Shown piece after piece: positions 50,431 through 63,965 of a DNA stretch of 64,000 nucleotides. A program made the position numbers and the translations under genes. The notes below the pieces were generated by a model, which searched no databases, was not told where the DNA came from, and worked only from the letters and a program-made list of their open reading frames with translations. The stretch is taken from contig HG738139.1 of assembly GCA_000499405.2 (NCBI GenBank), positions 13,886,183 to 13,950,182 on the forward strand, read 5' to 3'. Source of the DNA: Onchocerca volvulus. Its lineage: Eukaryota; Nematoda; Chromadorea; Rhabditida; Onchocercidae. Positions within the stretch are counted from its first letter, which is position 1. Every line of letters begins with the position of its first letter.

Positions 50431-51378
50431 ACTTGGTTCGGAATACCGGAAGAACCCTTTGTCTTATCAATATGTCGGAATTTCGAACTTGCCCTGGAAA
50501 AAAAAATCTCATATCAAATGTAAATTCCATTTGAAACCCAAACTATAAGCATAATCTTCTACCATTCGACTAGTTCATCTAATTTTTGTAGCTTACCAAA
50601 TAAAGATCGTAAATTACTAGCATTTAAAAGTACAAAATTTTTGCAATCGAATTTCGAATACAAATTCTTAGTTGGAAGAAACACTAAATCATGAAATTAT
50701 TTACTGAAATACGAGAATATAAATAAAACCACCAGAAAGAGAAACCACAAAACATACTGCGGATAATTCAAAATAGCGAAGTTCTTAGGTTTCAGAAATG
50801 AAAAATTCTTTGAAAAACCAACTAGAGCAAGTGAAAAACAGATATCAATAAGTAAATCAAAATAGAAAAGTAGAAACTAGGAAAAGTAGCATAACATAGG
50901 AAAATCAATAAATTACAAACTGACCACTGTGTAGATCAAACAAAGAGAGAATGAGAACGAATTTTCACAAAAAACAATTTCCCAATAAAAAAAAGAACAA
51001 AGAACTCACAGCCAAAATTTATGGAAATATTCCAAAGCTGATTCAAGTGAACGCTCAATGACGAAGAAATGCGAAGTTAAAACCTTTTGACAATAAAATA
51101 CAATCATGTAAAAAATAAAAACTATAAATGGTTTGCACTAAATTAATATGAAATAAATTAAACTTTTACAATTTGCTTTTTTTATTACTTCATAAATACC
51201 CGCCAACAATGAACGAAAACAAATGTGGAAATATGCAGCAATTATTTTTAAGATTATCATTTAATCGCATGATACAACAAAAATTATTAAATTACATAAT
51301 TTATTAAATTAAATACTTGAACAGACTTTTAACCGAGTTAAAAATGTCATTTCTGAGAAATACAAGTGATTGGACAAA
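50431..51378. other. RNF121-NSRP1 spacer
   Basis: About 950 bases of AT-rich DNA between the RNF121 stop and the NSRP1 start, both on the minus strand. No exon seen; if the two genes share a pre-mRNA this is the intercistronic region. Confidence 0.5.
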
Positions 51379-53268
<1,890 letters not shown>

Positions 53269-53649
53269 AGTAAAAGACAAAGAAAATAAATTAAAGGATG
53301 AGTGATTGAAGAGAAAGGCATAAGTTCCATTACTGCTGATGGTATTTTCGCATCTTAATTAACAGTTCAATTTGGGAAATCATGAAAAATTTCGGAATGT
53401 ATGTTCTAGAATACTCGATCAGTGAACTTAAAAGAAAACAATGTTCGTGAAAATAAATTAATTACATTAATAATTACCACATTTTCCACTTCTTCGACCT
53501 ACTATTCGATGGTAAAAAACAATAAGATGACGAAGCTAGGCGATATATCAATGATTTTATTGGCAGTATACTACAATGCATCAATTCAATTGAAAGTTGA
53601 GGAAGACTTATTAGATTTATGTGCCATATTGATCGATATATGATATTAG

Positions 53650-53880
53650 CTGGACCCAGCCATGCTTTGCGTGACCTATCACTAATCTATATAAATAAAA
53701 AATGTAAATGTCTATTTGTTCGAAATCTTAAATCTTCGAAAGTTCTTAAATACGCGCCTACTCGAATGCAACATTGCATCAAAATTCCAAATCAATTGGT
53801 AAAAAATTTGAAACATTATGTGGAAATGAACAAAGGAAGTTTACATTTTTATTTATATAGATTAAACATTAGTATTATCA
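53650..53880 (+). repeat. Dispersed Helitron-like non-autonomous element, fullest copy
   Basis: Order of phrases: TTAGCTGGACCCAGCCATGC, TTTGCGTGACC, AATCTATATAAATAAAAAAT, ATTTGTTCGAAATCTTAAAT, CTTCGAAAGTTC, TACGCGCCTACTCGAATGCA, CAAATCAATTGGTAAAAAAT, TTTGAAACATTATGTGG, ACATTTTTATTTATATAG. About 230 bases. The other copies in the window are subsets of this. Confidence 0.65.
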
Positions 53881-54298
53881 TTCAGAGCAGAAAAATAATA
53901 TTAAAATATACTCCAAATGAAATGGAATTAGAAAAGAATTTAAAAAAAAAAAAAAAAAAAACTCTTAGAATTTGAAAAGAAACAAAAAATGAAGCCTACT
54001 GGGATTCCATTTTGTAATCGAATAGCTCCTTGAAATTGTTGCACATTATGTTGTTGCATCCTTCACGTTCAAAGCACGTGTTGCTATGTGATTGAACTGA
54101 AAATACATGTGACTTATAAAGTGATAATAAAATGATCTATGAGCATAACTTTATAATAAAGTTATGTATTTTATTATTGATTAATGTATAATTAAATACT
54201 TCAGTATTTTACATTAATTACTGCAGAGATAAAATATTAGATTGACAAATGACATGCACTGAAAAGAATAATTATGCTAATTAAACAATCCATGCATA

Positions 54299-54472
54299 AA
54301 ATTAATTAAGCAAATATCGGTGTTATGCGCTGAAACTAACTGAGCGAAATCGGTATTATACTCTAAAATTAATTAAACGATATCGATGTTTATGCTTTGA
54401 AGAACTAATTAAGCGATTTTAGTGTTGTGCCCTGAAATTAATTAAGCAACTAATTAATTGGTGTTGTGTTCA
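54299..54472. repeat. Tandem repeat of about 34 bp, five copies
   Basis: The unit reads roughly AAATTAATTAAGC, AATATCGGTGTTATGCGCTG, with drift (AAACTAACTGAGCG, AAAATTAATTAAACG). Confidence 0.8.
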
Positions 54473-55047
54473 AGAGATATGTTAGTTGAAACTTTATTTA
54501 ATAGCACTACCTGAGCAGACTTATCCTTCTAAGTACTCCAAGTAGTCCAGATTTTCCACCTTGCCAAATAAGTTCCTAATTCGGTAATGAAGTACCAACA
54601 TGCAGAAGAAAATAAAAAGAATCCGAAAATTTTTCAAAAAAACGGTTTGTAACGCAGAGATAATTTAATGGTCCCGGTTAGGACATCAGGTAACAGAAGA
54701 GAATGCGAAAAATATACGTTATACGAAGCTTACGTGTTTCGTGATTTTTGATACTTTTTTTTTCTTTTTCACGTGGGAATGATTGTGTTTTGATATTTCT
54801 TCGTTTCGATTTATATTTATAACGAAGTTAATGAATAAATTGTGACTAAATTTTCGAATTTGTTGTTTGAATTTGTTCACAGATATTAGCAATTCGGTAT
54901 ATTTGATCTTTTGTCTTGACAAAATAAGAGAGAAAAATGTTTTTTCCAGGTTTTTTTGATCAGTTATTTGTGAGAGATAGCTTAATCAATTGATAATATT
55001 ATTATCGTACTCTCATTCTCGAGAATTTATCTAGATAATATTGAGCA

Positions 55048-56454
55048 ATGGTAGGTGTCACTCAGATGAAAGATACTGGAGATCAGTCTTCCTCTTCGAA
55101 AGATGACGGGAAAAAAGACGATGACTCAGCGAGGTATGTACATTTTTTCAGTGTATTTCATTATCTAGCTAATAATTTTAAATGTTGAGTATTTGATATA
55201 TTTCAAGAATGTATGCTTCACACATGCACTGTTTGCAAAGCTTTCTTGTTTAAAAAGAAAAACAAAAACAAAAAATTATGAGATATCTTTGCTGTAAGAT
55301 ATTTTTTTGATTGAATAGTAATGTGATACATTTTCTAACCCATATTTTATGAGTCATGCTATTTTCTACAGTGACTTGGTTTCAATTCCTTATATCATAG
55401 TGATTGTGAGTTATATGTAAAATTGCTTATGGGCTTCAAATATCAACCGATCCAAGAGAATTTTTAATAATTTTTCGAATGAATTTAATGACAAAAGAAT
55501 AAGTTACAGATTCGATTGTAACATATGTTTGGATGTGGCACGAGATGCTGTAGTTTCGATGTGTGGTCATTTGTTCTGTTGGCCATGTCTTCATCAGTGG
55601 CTTGATACACGTCCTAACAGGCAGCTCTGTCCTGTTTGCAAATCTGCCATTAGCAGAGACAAGGTTAATTTTTCTGACATGACATTATCTTAAGTAAATA
55701 CAATGAAGGAATTAGCTTTTGGGCTAAATTACAAATTAAACACTAATATAAACAAAAAATAATCCATTGAAATATTACTTACTTTAAACAGGTCATACCG
55801 CTGTATGGAAGAAGTGGTAATGATACAGACCCGCGAGATAAAGTCCCACCGCGTCCAAGAGGTCAACGAACCGAAATGCCTCAGGCAAGTTCTCAATATT
55901 GCTATATTTTTGGCAGCTATATGAAAAGAATACATGCAAGAGACTTGTCATTATTCTGAGAATATTACTACATACAGTATCGTAAATTTTCCATGATTTG
56001 GATTTAATGAATTTTGTTAATTAGTTACTAGACGTAGAAGATACAATTTGCGGAACAGTTGATACAGACTTGCTGGAGAAGTATGAACAGTTGAATGCAA
56101 CATTTTTTTTTTTTGATTTTAGAACTCTTTTCAAGGATTTCCGGGCTTCCAGTGGGGCGGTGAAAATGGTGGTGGAGGTGTGCAGTTTTCAATGGGTATT
56201 GGAGTATTTCCCCTGTCGTTTTTCGCATCATTCTTCAATCATGGTTTTGGAGAACGACGTCCAGAAGCGCGTTAGCTTTTCATTTCTCCATTAATTGATT
56301 TTCTTGAATTCTTTTCTGTGATATAAAATATGGGAATTGAAATGCAATATTTTCAGCAGCACCAGGCACAAGACAAGCAGAAGAGGAGCAGTTTCTATCA
56401 AATCTTTTTATATATCTTGGTATATTTTTTGTTGTTTGGCTTCTAGTTTTGTAA
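55048..56454 (+). CDS. rnf-5: RNF5/RNF185 ER membrane RING E3 ligase
   Basis: Five exons join in frame: 55048-55133, 55510-55663, 55792-55884, 56123-56270 and 56357-56454, giving 192 aa, the same length as human RNF185. A serine/aspartate-rich N-terminus precedes the C3HC4 RING at residues about 32-73: [61 protein letters not shown] Gly/Phe-rich linker ([19 protein letters not shown]) follows, then a C-terminal membrane anchor ([20 protein letters not shown]). The family works at the ER in degradation of misfolded membrane proteins. Intron 3 has a GC donor (CAG|GCAAGT, 55885): using the nearby GT instead brings a quick stop, so the GC-AG intron is the in-frame choice. Confidence 0.96.
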
Positions 56455-57390
56455 GCATCATTTCCTAATAGAACGTGAATCATCAAGAAGTGCTGAGATA
56501 TAAATTCAAGCATTTTCCATCCACTTTTTTTTTCAGTCCTATTTTCTTTATTGTATTTACATCTTAAATATGCTATTAATTGTTTATAAGATTATTTCTG
56601 CTGGCATCATGCTCCTAACTTATTTTGATGGTGCGAATTATATGTAGAATACTTTGGATAATTCCATGTATTCGAAGATTGTTTTCATTGAAAAAGATGT
56701 GATCATGTGATCTCTGCTAGACAAGCTTTCCAGACTTAAACGTTGGTTTTGAAGCATTGTGCAGTAATCCAATTTATATAAGCTATGGGCAGTTTAATTA
56801 CAATACTTGTTTCTGCTGTATTGATTGCATATCTCGAAATTATTCATGCTTATAAACTATACTTTGACTAAATCTTTTAAACTGCTTTCATTCATTAATT
56901 CATATTGGGTACAAAAAACATGAACTGAATGTAAACCAATGTGAAAACTAAATTTTTATATTTATTTCATTAGCACATTGATATTTCTAGCAGAATTAAG
57001 TTTTTAGTAGCGGCTTCTTTACTTTTTAATATGAATACAGAAAGAGAAAATAAAGTACGACTTAATTACCTAGTAATATACTAAAAAATGAAATGAAGTG
57101 TAGCACTTCAAGCAAATTAATTCTTCAACTGATTTGGATCCATGCTTTTGTTATAGCGGGATACTTCACCGAAAAATTTCGATTTGAAATTAAAAAGTTT
57201 CTGAGGACTTAATAATGAAAGTATTAATCAGCTCGGCCCATTTTTTGTAGAGTTACACTAACAAAAAATAGACTTTCTAAATACTGAAAATTATATGCTA
57301 AAGATCCACTGAGATTCTCGAATCATCAATATTTGTCTTTGCTTCTAAATTTCAGTTATGCTTAACTGTACATTAGTATTGCCAGATTAT
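56455..57390. other. Spacer between convergent RNF5 and KLHL genes
   Basis: AT-rich 3' flanks of both genes; no exon, RNA gene or clear repeat seen. Confidence 0.55.
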
Positions 57391-60300
57391 TCATGCGACT
57401 TTCGGCAGAAGTGCTACGCCAGCGTATGATCTTGGTTGATTAATTGATACACTAAGATGGCTCCAGGGTTGTTGTTCCAATGATGAAACAGTTAAAACTT
57501 CAATTGAACTCAAATTTGATGTTCCATCGTCGCCTAAATTCCATAATTTGAAATGAAATTGGTGGAAAAAACTAAATACAGCACAATACATGCAAGCCTC
57601 CAAAAGGCGATTTCTTTGACAAGAAGTCTATTTTGTTATTCTTCGTTTCACGGCCGAATATTTTAACCTTGCCAAATGCATGAGAAAATTTTTCCTTTGG
57701 AGGATTAAGCATAGCAAATTATTAAAAATAGAACGAGCTAGCCTCCGATCGCGAATAGATTTGAATCCAAAGCTACGGCACTTGCATTGCGACGGCATAC
57801 ATTCATTTCCGGCAAAAGTGTCCAGGAATCGCCATTTAAAATCTGTAAAACGGTAAAAACTGTTTAAAGAATTTGCTATTTCCTTGCCAAAAATCTTTTT
57901 TTTTCCTGCAATATAATAGAATGGTCGATGCGAATTAGATTTTTGGATTTCTGAATCTTAAGGTAAAGATAAACCTCAGCTGTTTCTCTAACCACTGGGC
58001 CATCGTGTCCTCCAACAGCAACAAGGCGATCGCCAACAACTGTAACACCTGCGCCAGAACGTCTGGATATTAAATTTGGCCCAGGTCGCCATCTATTTAC
58101 TCGTGGTTCATAAATTTCAACTGTATCCAAACAATTTCTAGTGTTTCCATCATAACCACCCACAGCATACACCGAACCGCCAAGTGCCGTAACACCAACT
58201 GATGAACGACGTACGGTCATCGATGGAAGAGGCATCCACTGGCCTAAATTTGAAGAAGTTCCGAGAGAAAATTTCTATGATATGTCACATTCAAGTGGAA
58301 ACAAACAAAGATACTTCAAAATCACAATAAATTGAAACGATAAGAAAACCATTGCGAGGATCGAATGCCTCGGCAGAGCTCAGCCCCGTTGAACCATCGA
58401 AGCCACCAACAGCTATCATCAATTGATCGATGACTGCTACGCCTAATGTGCTGCGCCTGTAAATATCTATTACTGTAGAAGTAAAATTAGTTCATTTACT
58501 TATTAAGAAAAATCATTTGTATATTTAGAAATGGCCAAATTTCTGCTACATATTCCTATCGTTAAAAAAGAATTTCTCTTTTAGTTCTGTCTGATAGTCA
58601 GTCAATGCGGGAACTATACTGCTGCATGCCGAATATATATTAAATATTTTCTGTCCACTCCATTAACTAGATAATTTGGATTGCTCGGCCTTATTCGCAT
58701 CGCAATATTTTTTATTTTTTGAAGATCTTGCAGATATAATCAGTTCGCTTCATTTACTAACTTTTGCACTTTCATATCGTGATTATATGAACAGGGTGGA
58801 ATGTTGTTTAAAAAACCATATAAAGAGAGTATAAACATATAAGCAGTTGAGATGCACTAAATCTTTTATCAATTAAATACATAATAAATACCTTGCATCC
58901 ATCGGTGGTGCAGCAAACCATCTGTCAGTATGTATATCATAGGCGTCTACAGATTTTACACGCAACGATCCGTTAAAACCACCAACCGCATAAACAAAAT
59001 CTTTCAGTTCTCCGACACCGCAACGACAGCGACGTTGTGGCAAAGAACTTACTAAAATATTACAAATATTATCAAAATCAAATCCGTTGAATCATTTAAT
59101 CAAAGTTTCTTCACTTTTACTTCTTCCAGTCTTTAAACTTACGCGGTATCCATCGTAAGGCATCCAAATCAAATACATCAACATTGGCAATAGCTTTAGG
59201 TGCTTGTCCACCAATGAGCATTATAAGCTAAAACAGCTATTCGTTTTCATTCTTGTCATTCCGTTTTTTAGGCATAACATATTATTAATTAAGCCAAAGC
59301 ATTATTCATAATATTGAAATTACCTTTGATAATGGAATTGGCTGCCGTGGACGGTTACGTTCATTTTCTTCGTCGCGTTCATCTTTTAAATGATAACGGT
59401 AAGCTTCCAGAAGATAATCCTTGCATTCTGAACTCTCCCGAACCAAAGTATCAGGATCAACCTTTTAAAAGTTTCTTGAGAAAAGAGAAAACCGAAAATA
59501 GTAAGAAAAAATAAAATCAACATCATAAAATTTGGTATAAAATTCTAATACAGGAACTGATGCATATGGCTAGTAACATGAAATATTCTTCCAATTTTTA
59601 TCAAATCAGACCTTTTGAAAATTTAAGGAGTTAATAGAAGTAATCATAGTACCACTAACAAGACTGATTAGTTTTAAAGATTGAAATAATCACTTTATCA
59701 GTTAAATAGTCACGGGACAGTAGAGGCAAGCGAACATGTGCCAAAAGGTCGGGAAATGCATCTTTGCGATTCAAAAGATCATGCATTACCCATCGTACAA
59801 CTGCTTCATAAACCTGAAATTCTTATCGTTCCGATAAACGCAGTTTTAGTTTGATTTTTGATTTAACATTTTCGTTTATTATAAAACTAATACAAACTAG
59901 CTTAGTTTCGTGCTAAATACTTTCACTATGATATTTGAAAAGCATCGAAATGTGAAATTATATCCAGCGCTTAATATATTTTCATTTATACTTTGTTACG
60001 CAAACCTTATCTTCACCCGCAGTTGTTAAATGATCTGATGAGATTATTTCGATCACTTGATTTTTATTGAGAGCCAAAAATTCATCACATTTCACCACAT
60101 GACTATAAGATAAATAAGTGTGGAATTTCAATACAGAATGAATTCCTGGGAAGTTGAAAAAGTCATTTCGCTTCTTGTTATTTATCTAAGAACAAATAAA
60201 ACTGTTCAAATAGATGTATATCAAACTTGAAATGCTGTTGAACAAATGTGGTGGCAGCATGTGCAAGTTGTGTGCAACCATGCGCCACAGCAAAATTTGC

Positions 60301-61536
60301 AATACCAAGACAATTAGATGGATCCAACTGCTCCAAAAGAAATCTGGAACACGCGTTTCGCACACATGCCATCTGCAAACAGAGCTATAAATTAAGAATT
60401 ATGAAGAAAAACTAAATCTGAAAACGAGTATATTAATAATAATTCCATACATGCAAAATGTAAACTGCTTTTACGATAAGAAAGATGAACAGCAGTTCAA
60501 ATTAAATAAAAATATATGTAAAAAAGGATTGCGTTATATCGGGGAAAAGCATACAAATTATCAAAATGAAAATAGCAATCAACTAAGTACAGAATAAATT
60601 TAAAATGTTTGACCTGAAGCAGTGATCCGGTTGTCAAAAGACTTTGTACATTTTGTTCACTGATTGTTAATCGCCCTGAATACATGTAGTCAATGAGCGC
60701 AAGCAATGATGTTCCATCAATTCCCTTTAATTGAAGCGATTCAGGGGAAAGTCTGTAGTAGAACAGCTTATATGAACAATATAAATAGCTTTATTGAAAA
60801 CACTTGTATAAAAATGATAGCTCGTTATTCAAGCGATTATTTTCTAAAAAAAAATTAAGACAGTTTTCTACGAAATTAATTTTCAAATAGTTAAATAAAA
60901 CCTTTAAAAATATATTTTCTTGTTTTGATTCCTTCATTGCACCATTGAACATTGCGCTGAAATATGGACATGCTGCAGCAAGTACAGCTCGATGAGCTAC
61001 AATTTTAACATCTCGACTTCCATCACTTTCCGCACCATCTTCTGGCTTCAGCGATGCTATCAAAATTACATCACAGAAACGATCATCTCTGCAACATGTT
61101 AGAAATGAACGTAAAACTATGATAAAGAATGAATAGTTATAACTAGTGACCAATAGGTCAAATAGAACGGTTCAAAATTTATTATCATCATGTTTCTTCG
61201 CTGAAAATGAACGACTGATTGCAAGTTCAGAAGTAGTCAAATTAAACTTGAGCGAAATTTAATTTCATAAACCTGAACAAAAAGGTTTATGAAATTGCCA
61301 GTTCAAGAGAAGTTTATTGTGAGAAAGAAATAAAGGATAAATATAACTAACTTTCGGAACATGTTGAGACCACGCAATACATTAGATGGGAAATTATCAT
61401 TATTATAAACAGTACAGCTTTGTTTATTATTAATATGTCGAGCTGAAGATGATGGAGAAGTGCAGAAATGAGTTTCACTCTCCAATGTACCGATTACTAC
61501 TTCGGCTGATTCACTTTCTGTCTTCCAGCGTTCCAT
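57391..61536 (-). CDS. BTB-BACK-kelch protein, KLHL2/KLHL3 (ring-canal kelch) type
   Basis: Thirteen exons join in frame to 629 aa: 61352-61536, 60902-61088, 60614-60766, 60227-60372, 60006-60102, 59694-59813, 59324-59461, 59143-59227, 58892-59051, 58350-58456, 57975-58243, 57743-57842, 57391-57533. After a serine-rich leader the BTB domain starts near residue 58 (LNMFRKDDRFCDVILIAS; AHRAVLAAACPYFSAMFNGA), then BACK (QLDPSNCLGIANFAVAHGC; CDEFLALNKNQVIEIISS), then six kelch blades from about residue 343: LIGGQAPKA, YAVGGFNGS, IAVGGFDGS, YAVGGYDGN, VAVGGHDGP and FAIGGDDGT. The last blades (PEMNVCRRNA, GGDDGTSNLSSIE, RSYAGVALL) fit KLHL2/3 best. Such proteins bind CUL3 through BTB-BACK and recruit substrates through kelch. 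The border of exon 60614-60766 (acceptor TATAAG, adding LFYYR) is the least certain; the last intron starts with GC. Confidence 0.95.
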
Positions 61537-62369
61537 TTTACAATTCAATTGGACCGTATTATATTATACGATCTAGCTGATCGATCCTTAAAAAATGATT
61601 TTTGCAAATCGAAGACAACTAATTCTTCAAAGCGTAAAAAAACGATCAAAATTTCTCTACCAGAATATCATCAAAAGGAAATGTTATAAAATTCGCTAAG
61701 ACTACAAAGAAGAGCAGCAAATTTGGAAAATAAACATATTTGACATAAGCAATAATTAAGACTAAATCAATTAATCGAAATATAATATCTGTCTTAATTG
61801 CATCTCTCTGTTAATCATGGAAACTTGACATAAATTATGCAAAAAAAAAAAAAAACCCATCCATACATCCATCATTTTCTTCTCTTCAGAAATGCAACTT
61901 AATTCCCTCAAACATAATCTGCTGCATATTCCCAAACTGTGATAGATTCGAAAGTTTGTCATATATACGAACTTTTTAAATACATATGACAAACTTTTGA
62001 ATACATTCATAAATTAATGCCTCTAGTGGTTATTAAAGCATTATTAAATTAACGAATTGATTGAAAAGTAATGTTCAAAAAAATCACCAATTTATCGATT
62101 TACAATGACAGAAAATAAGAATCATCAGATCATAAGAAAATGCAACAAACAAAAATATATCTAAAATCACAAGTCAAACATCAATACGGAATCCTTGGAC
62201 ATGTAAATATTATCCTGACTTTACAGATTAAGTCAGATTAAAGACCTCTGCATTTCGTAGCGTAATCCATACTTGCAGAATGCAAGTTGCACGATCCACA
62301 CAAGCACACTAAGTATCAAATAATAACGTTGGCTCAGACATCCAAGGAATTAAACCCACATGGACGCAT

Positions 62370-62456
62370 CTCGAGTGGAAACCGCGAAGTTAAGTTTTCG
62401 TCGATCATTGCCAACACTAGCAAATCCCAACCTAGCAGGGGATCGGAGACTACACC
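62370..62456 (+). pseudogene. 5S rRNA-like relic
   Basis: The stretch contains GACGCATCTCGAGTGG, CCGCGAAGTTAAG, then CGTCGATCA and, after a longer than normal interval, GGATCGGAGAC. In 5S rRNA the order is CATC(T/C)CG, GATC, AAG(T/C)TAAG, CGT(T/C)GAG, then GGAT(C/G)GGAGAC. Two diagnostic blocks match exactly and in order, but the middle is about 20 bases too long and the 5' and 3' stem ends are not recognisable. I read it as a decayed or rearranged 5S copy; chance similarity is not excluded. Confidence 0.38.
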
Positions 62457-63129
62457 ATCAGATAGAAGTATACTCTGCAATCTACACAATTCTAAGTGGT
62501 TTCTTAATTGTAATGCTATGTCATGCAGACATATAGACAGTTGTCTCTTTCTGCAGCAACTTCACCAAAATTTGCGGATGCTCCGAATTGCATCCCGAAT
62601 GACACGTCCAAAAGAGACAATTCCAGGACGATAAGTCCAGGATAAGGACAGAAGTTTTGCTCTAAGCTTACTTGCAATGCTTATCACTACATTATCGATA
62701 AAACTGATATATTATAGGCAAAATAAAGATTTTCATTCTCACATTTTTCGATTTTCTATTAGAGTTTTTAAGTATCATGCGAAATGTGTTAACTCTCAGA
62801 TATATTACAAGAATTGAGGCTTGTATGAATTGTCGATCTTATTTGCGATGTTGAGAAAACCGAAATTAATTCCCAAATAAAATTAATTATAACGGAAAAT
62901 TCGATAATCAAATGGTTAAAAATTTGTAAAATTTTCTGATGAATCATCATTTGTAGAAATTATTTCTCATTGTATGTGTTTAGGAAAAATTAGAAGAATG
63001 ACTTTACATCAGCTATTGCTAATTCTACTATCCATCTCTTTAATATATATAGTTTATATCTATATATAAACTTTGAAATACTCTGAATTTATGTACTATC
63101 ACAACATTCAAAAAATGCGAAATATATAA

Positions 63130-63245
63130 TGTAACCTGCTTTGCGTGGTCAGCTCTAGCTAGAAAAATCCAATTAATCCAAAAGTTCATAAACACGCGCC
63201 TATTTGAATGCCAAATTTTATCAAAATTTTGAAACAATTGATGTG
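63130..63245 (+). repeat. Dispersed element copy
   Basis: Contains CTGCTTTGCGTGGTCAGCTC, TAAACACGCGCCTATTTGAA and AAATTTTATCAAAATTTTGA in the order of the copy at 53650-53880. Confidence 0.55.
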
Positions 63246-63369
63246 TCAGAACAACTGAAGATCAAAAATTGAATTTTTCCTTAATAATCAAATAAGAAGT
63301 AACATTTCTCCAGATTATACATTTTTTTTTGATTTTGTAACTTAATTTATATAAAATAGAAACCTTTCG

Positions 63370-63436
63370 ACATTTTGCTAACAAAGTTTTAGCGGCATCT
63401 TGCTAACAAAGGCCTAGATGCATTGTGCTAACAAAA
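63370..63436. repeat. 26-bp tandem repeat, three copies
   Basis: CATTTTGCTAACAAAG (63370), CATCTTGCTAACAAAG (63396) and CATTGTGCTAACAAAA (63421). Confidence 0.85.
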
Positions 63437-63643
63437 GCGCATATATAAGCATCTACAACCATTTTCTTTTTCATTTTTAAATTTATATACTCACGACAGG
63501 ACGTTTATGCTATTTAGTATTCCGATTTTTTTTACCATTAATTTGTGCTATGTTTTATAGATAACGTTTGTAATATTCATGCCATAATGTTGCAATGTTT
63601 GTAAGATTCGCGTTTTGTATTATCAAATTTTTCTTATAATAAA

Positions 63644-63665
63644 GGTTTAATTACCCAAGTTTGAG
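63644..63665 (+). ncRNA. Exact SL1 spliced-leader sequence (not a recognisable full SL RNA gene)
   Basis: The 22 bases beginning GGTTTAATTACCC and ending AAGTTTGAG are identical to the nematode SL1 leader exon. A GT follows directly (GAG|GTTCTACGCGC), as a donor would, but the downstream bases do not look like the SL RNA intron portion I know: no clear Sm site or stem-loop is evident, and the following sequence resembles the dispersed element (GAAGAATTTGAAAAATTATG). So this is either a divergent SL RNA gene or the leader end of a reverse-transcribed, trans-spliced RNA. Confidence 0.6.
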
Positions 63666-63837
63666 GTTCTACGCGCTACAGCACAAATTTTCCGACATGA
63701 TGAAGAATTTGAAAAATTATGTAAACTTACAGAAACAATGTTTTTTTCATTTTTTATTTATTTATTTTTTGAACAAAGCAGAAAATAGGTATAATCAAAT
63801 AATTCAGTACGCTCAGTTAGAAAAAATTAATGTATCC

Positions 63838-63965
63838 ATATGGAAACACGCATCTATTCAAATTTAACATTATAACAAAATTTCAAACAATCGGTGAAGA
63901 TTTTGAAACGTTATTTGGCAAGCAATAACAAAGATTTACATTCTTATTTATATTAGATATAGATT
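63838..63965 (+). repeat. Dispersed element copy (3' part)
   Basis: Contains AACACGCATCTATTCAAATT, CAATCGGTGAAGATTTTGAA, ACGTTATTTGGCAAG and ACATTCTTATTTATATTAGA, matching the 3' phrases of the copies at 6610-6740 and 53760-53880. Confidence 0.6.

Larger units (their letters stand above)
53269..55047. other. Intergenic region between divergent RNF121 and RNF5
   Basis: About 1.8 kb. It holds the best copy of the dispersed element (53650-53880), a 34-base tandem repeat (about 54299-54472), and the promoters of RNF121 (left edge) and RNF5 (right edge). No further exon is supported. Confidence 0.6.

Noticed and set aside
62287..62634. Plus-strand ORF of 115 codons
   Set aside because: No domain, no splice partner, and it overlaps the 5S-like block; it is probably open by chance because the block is less AT-rich.
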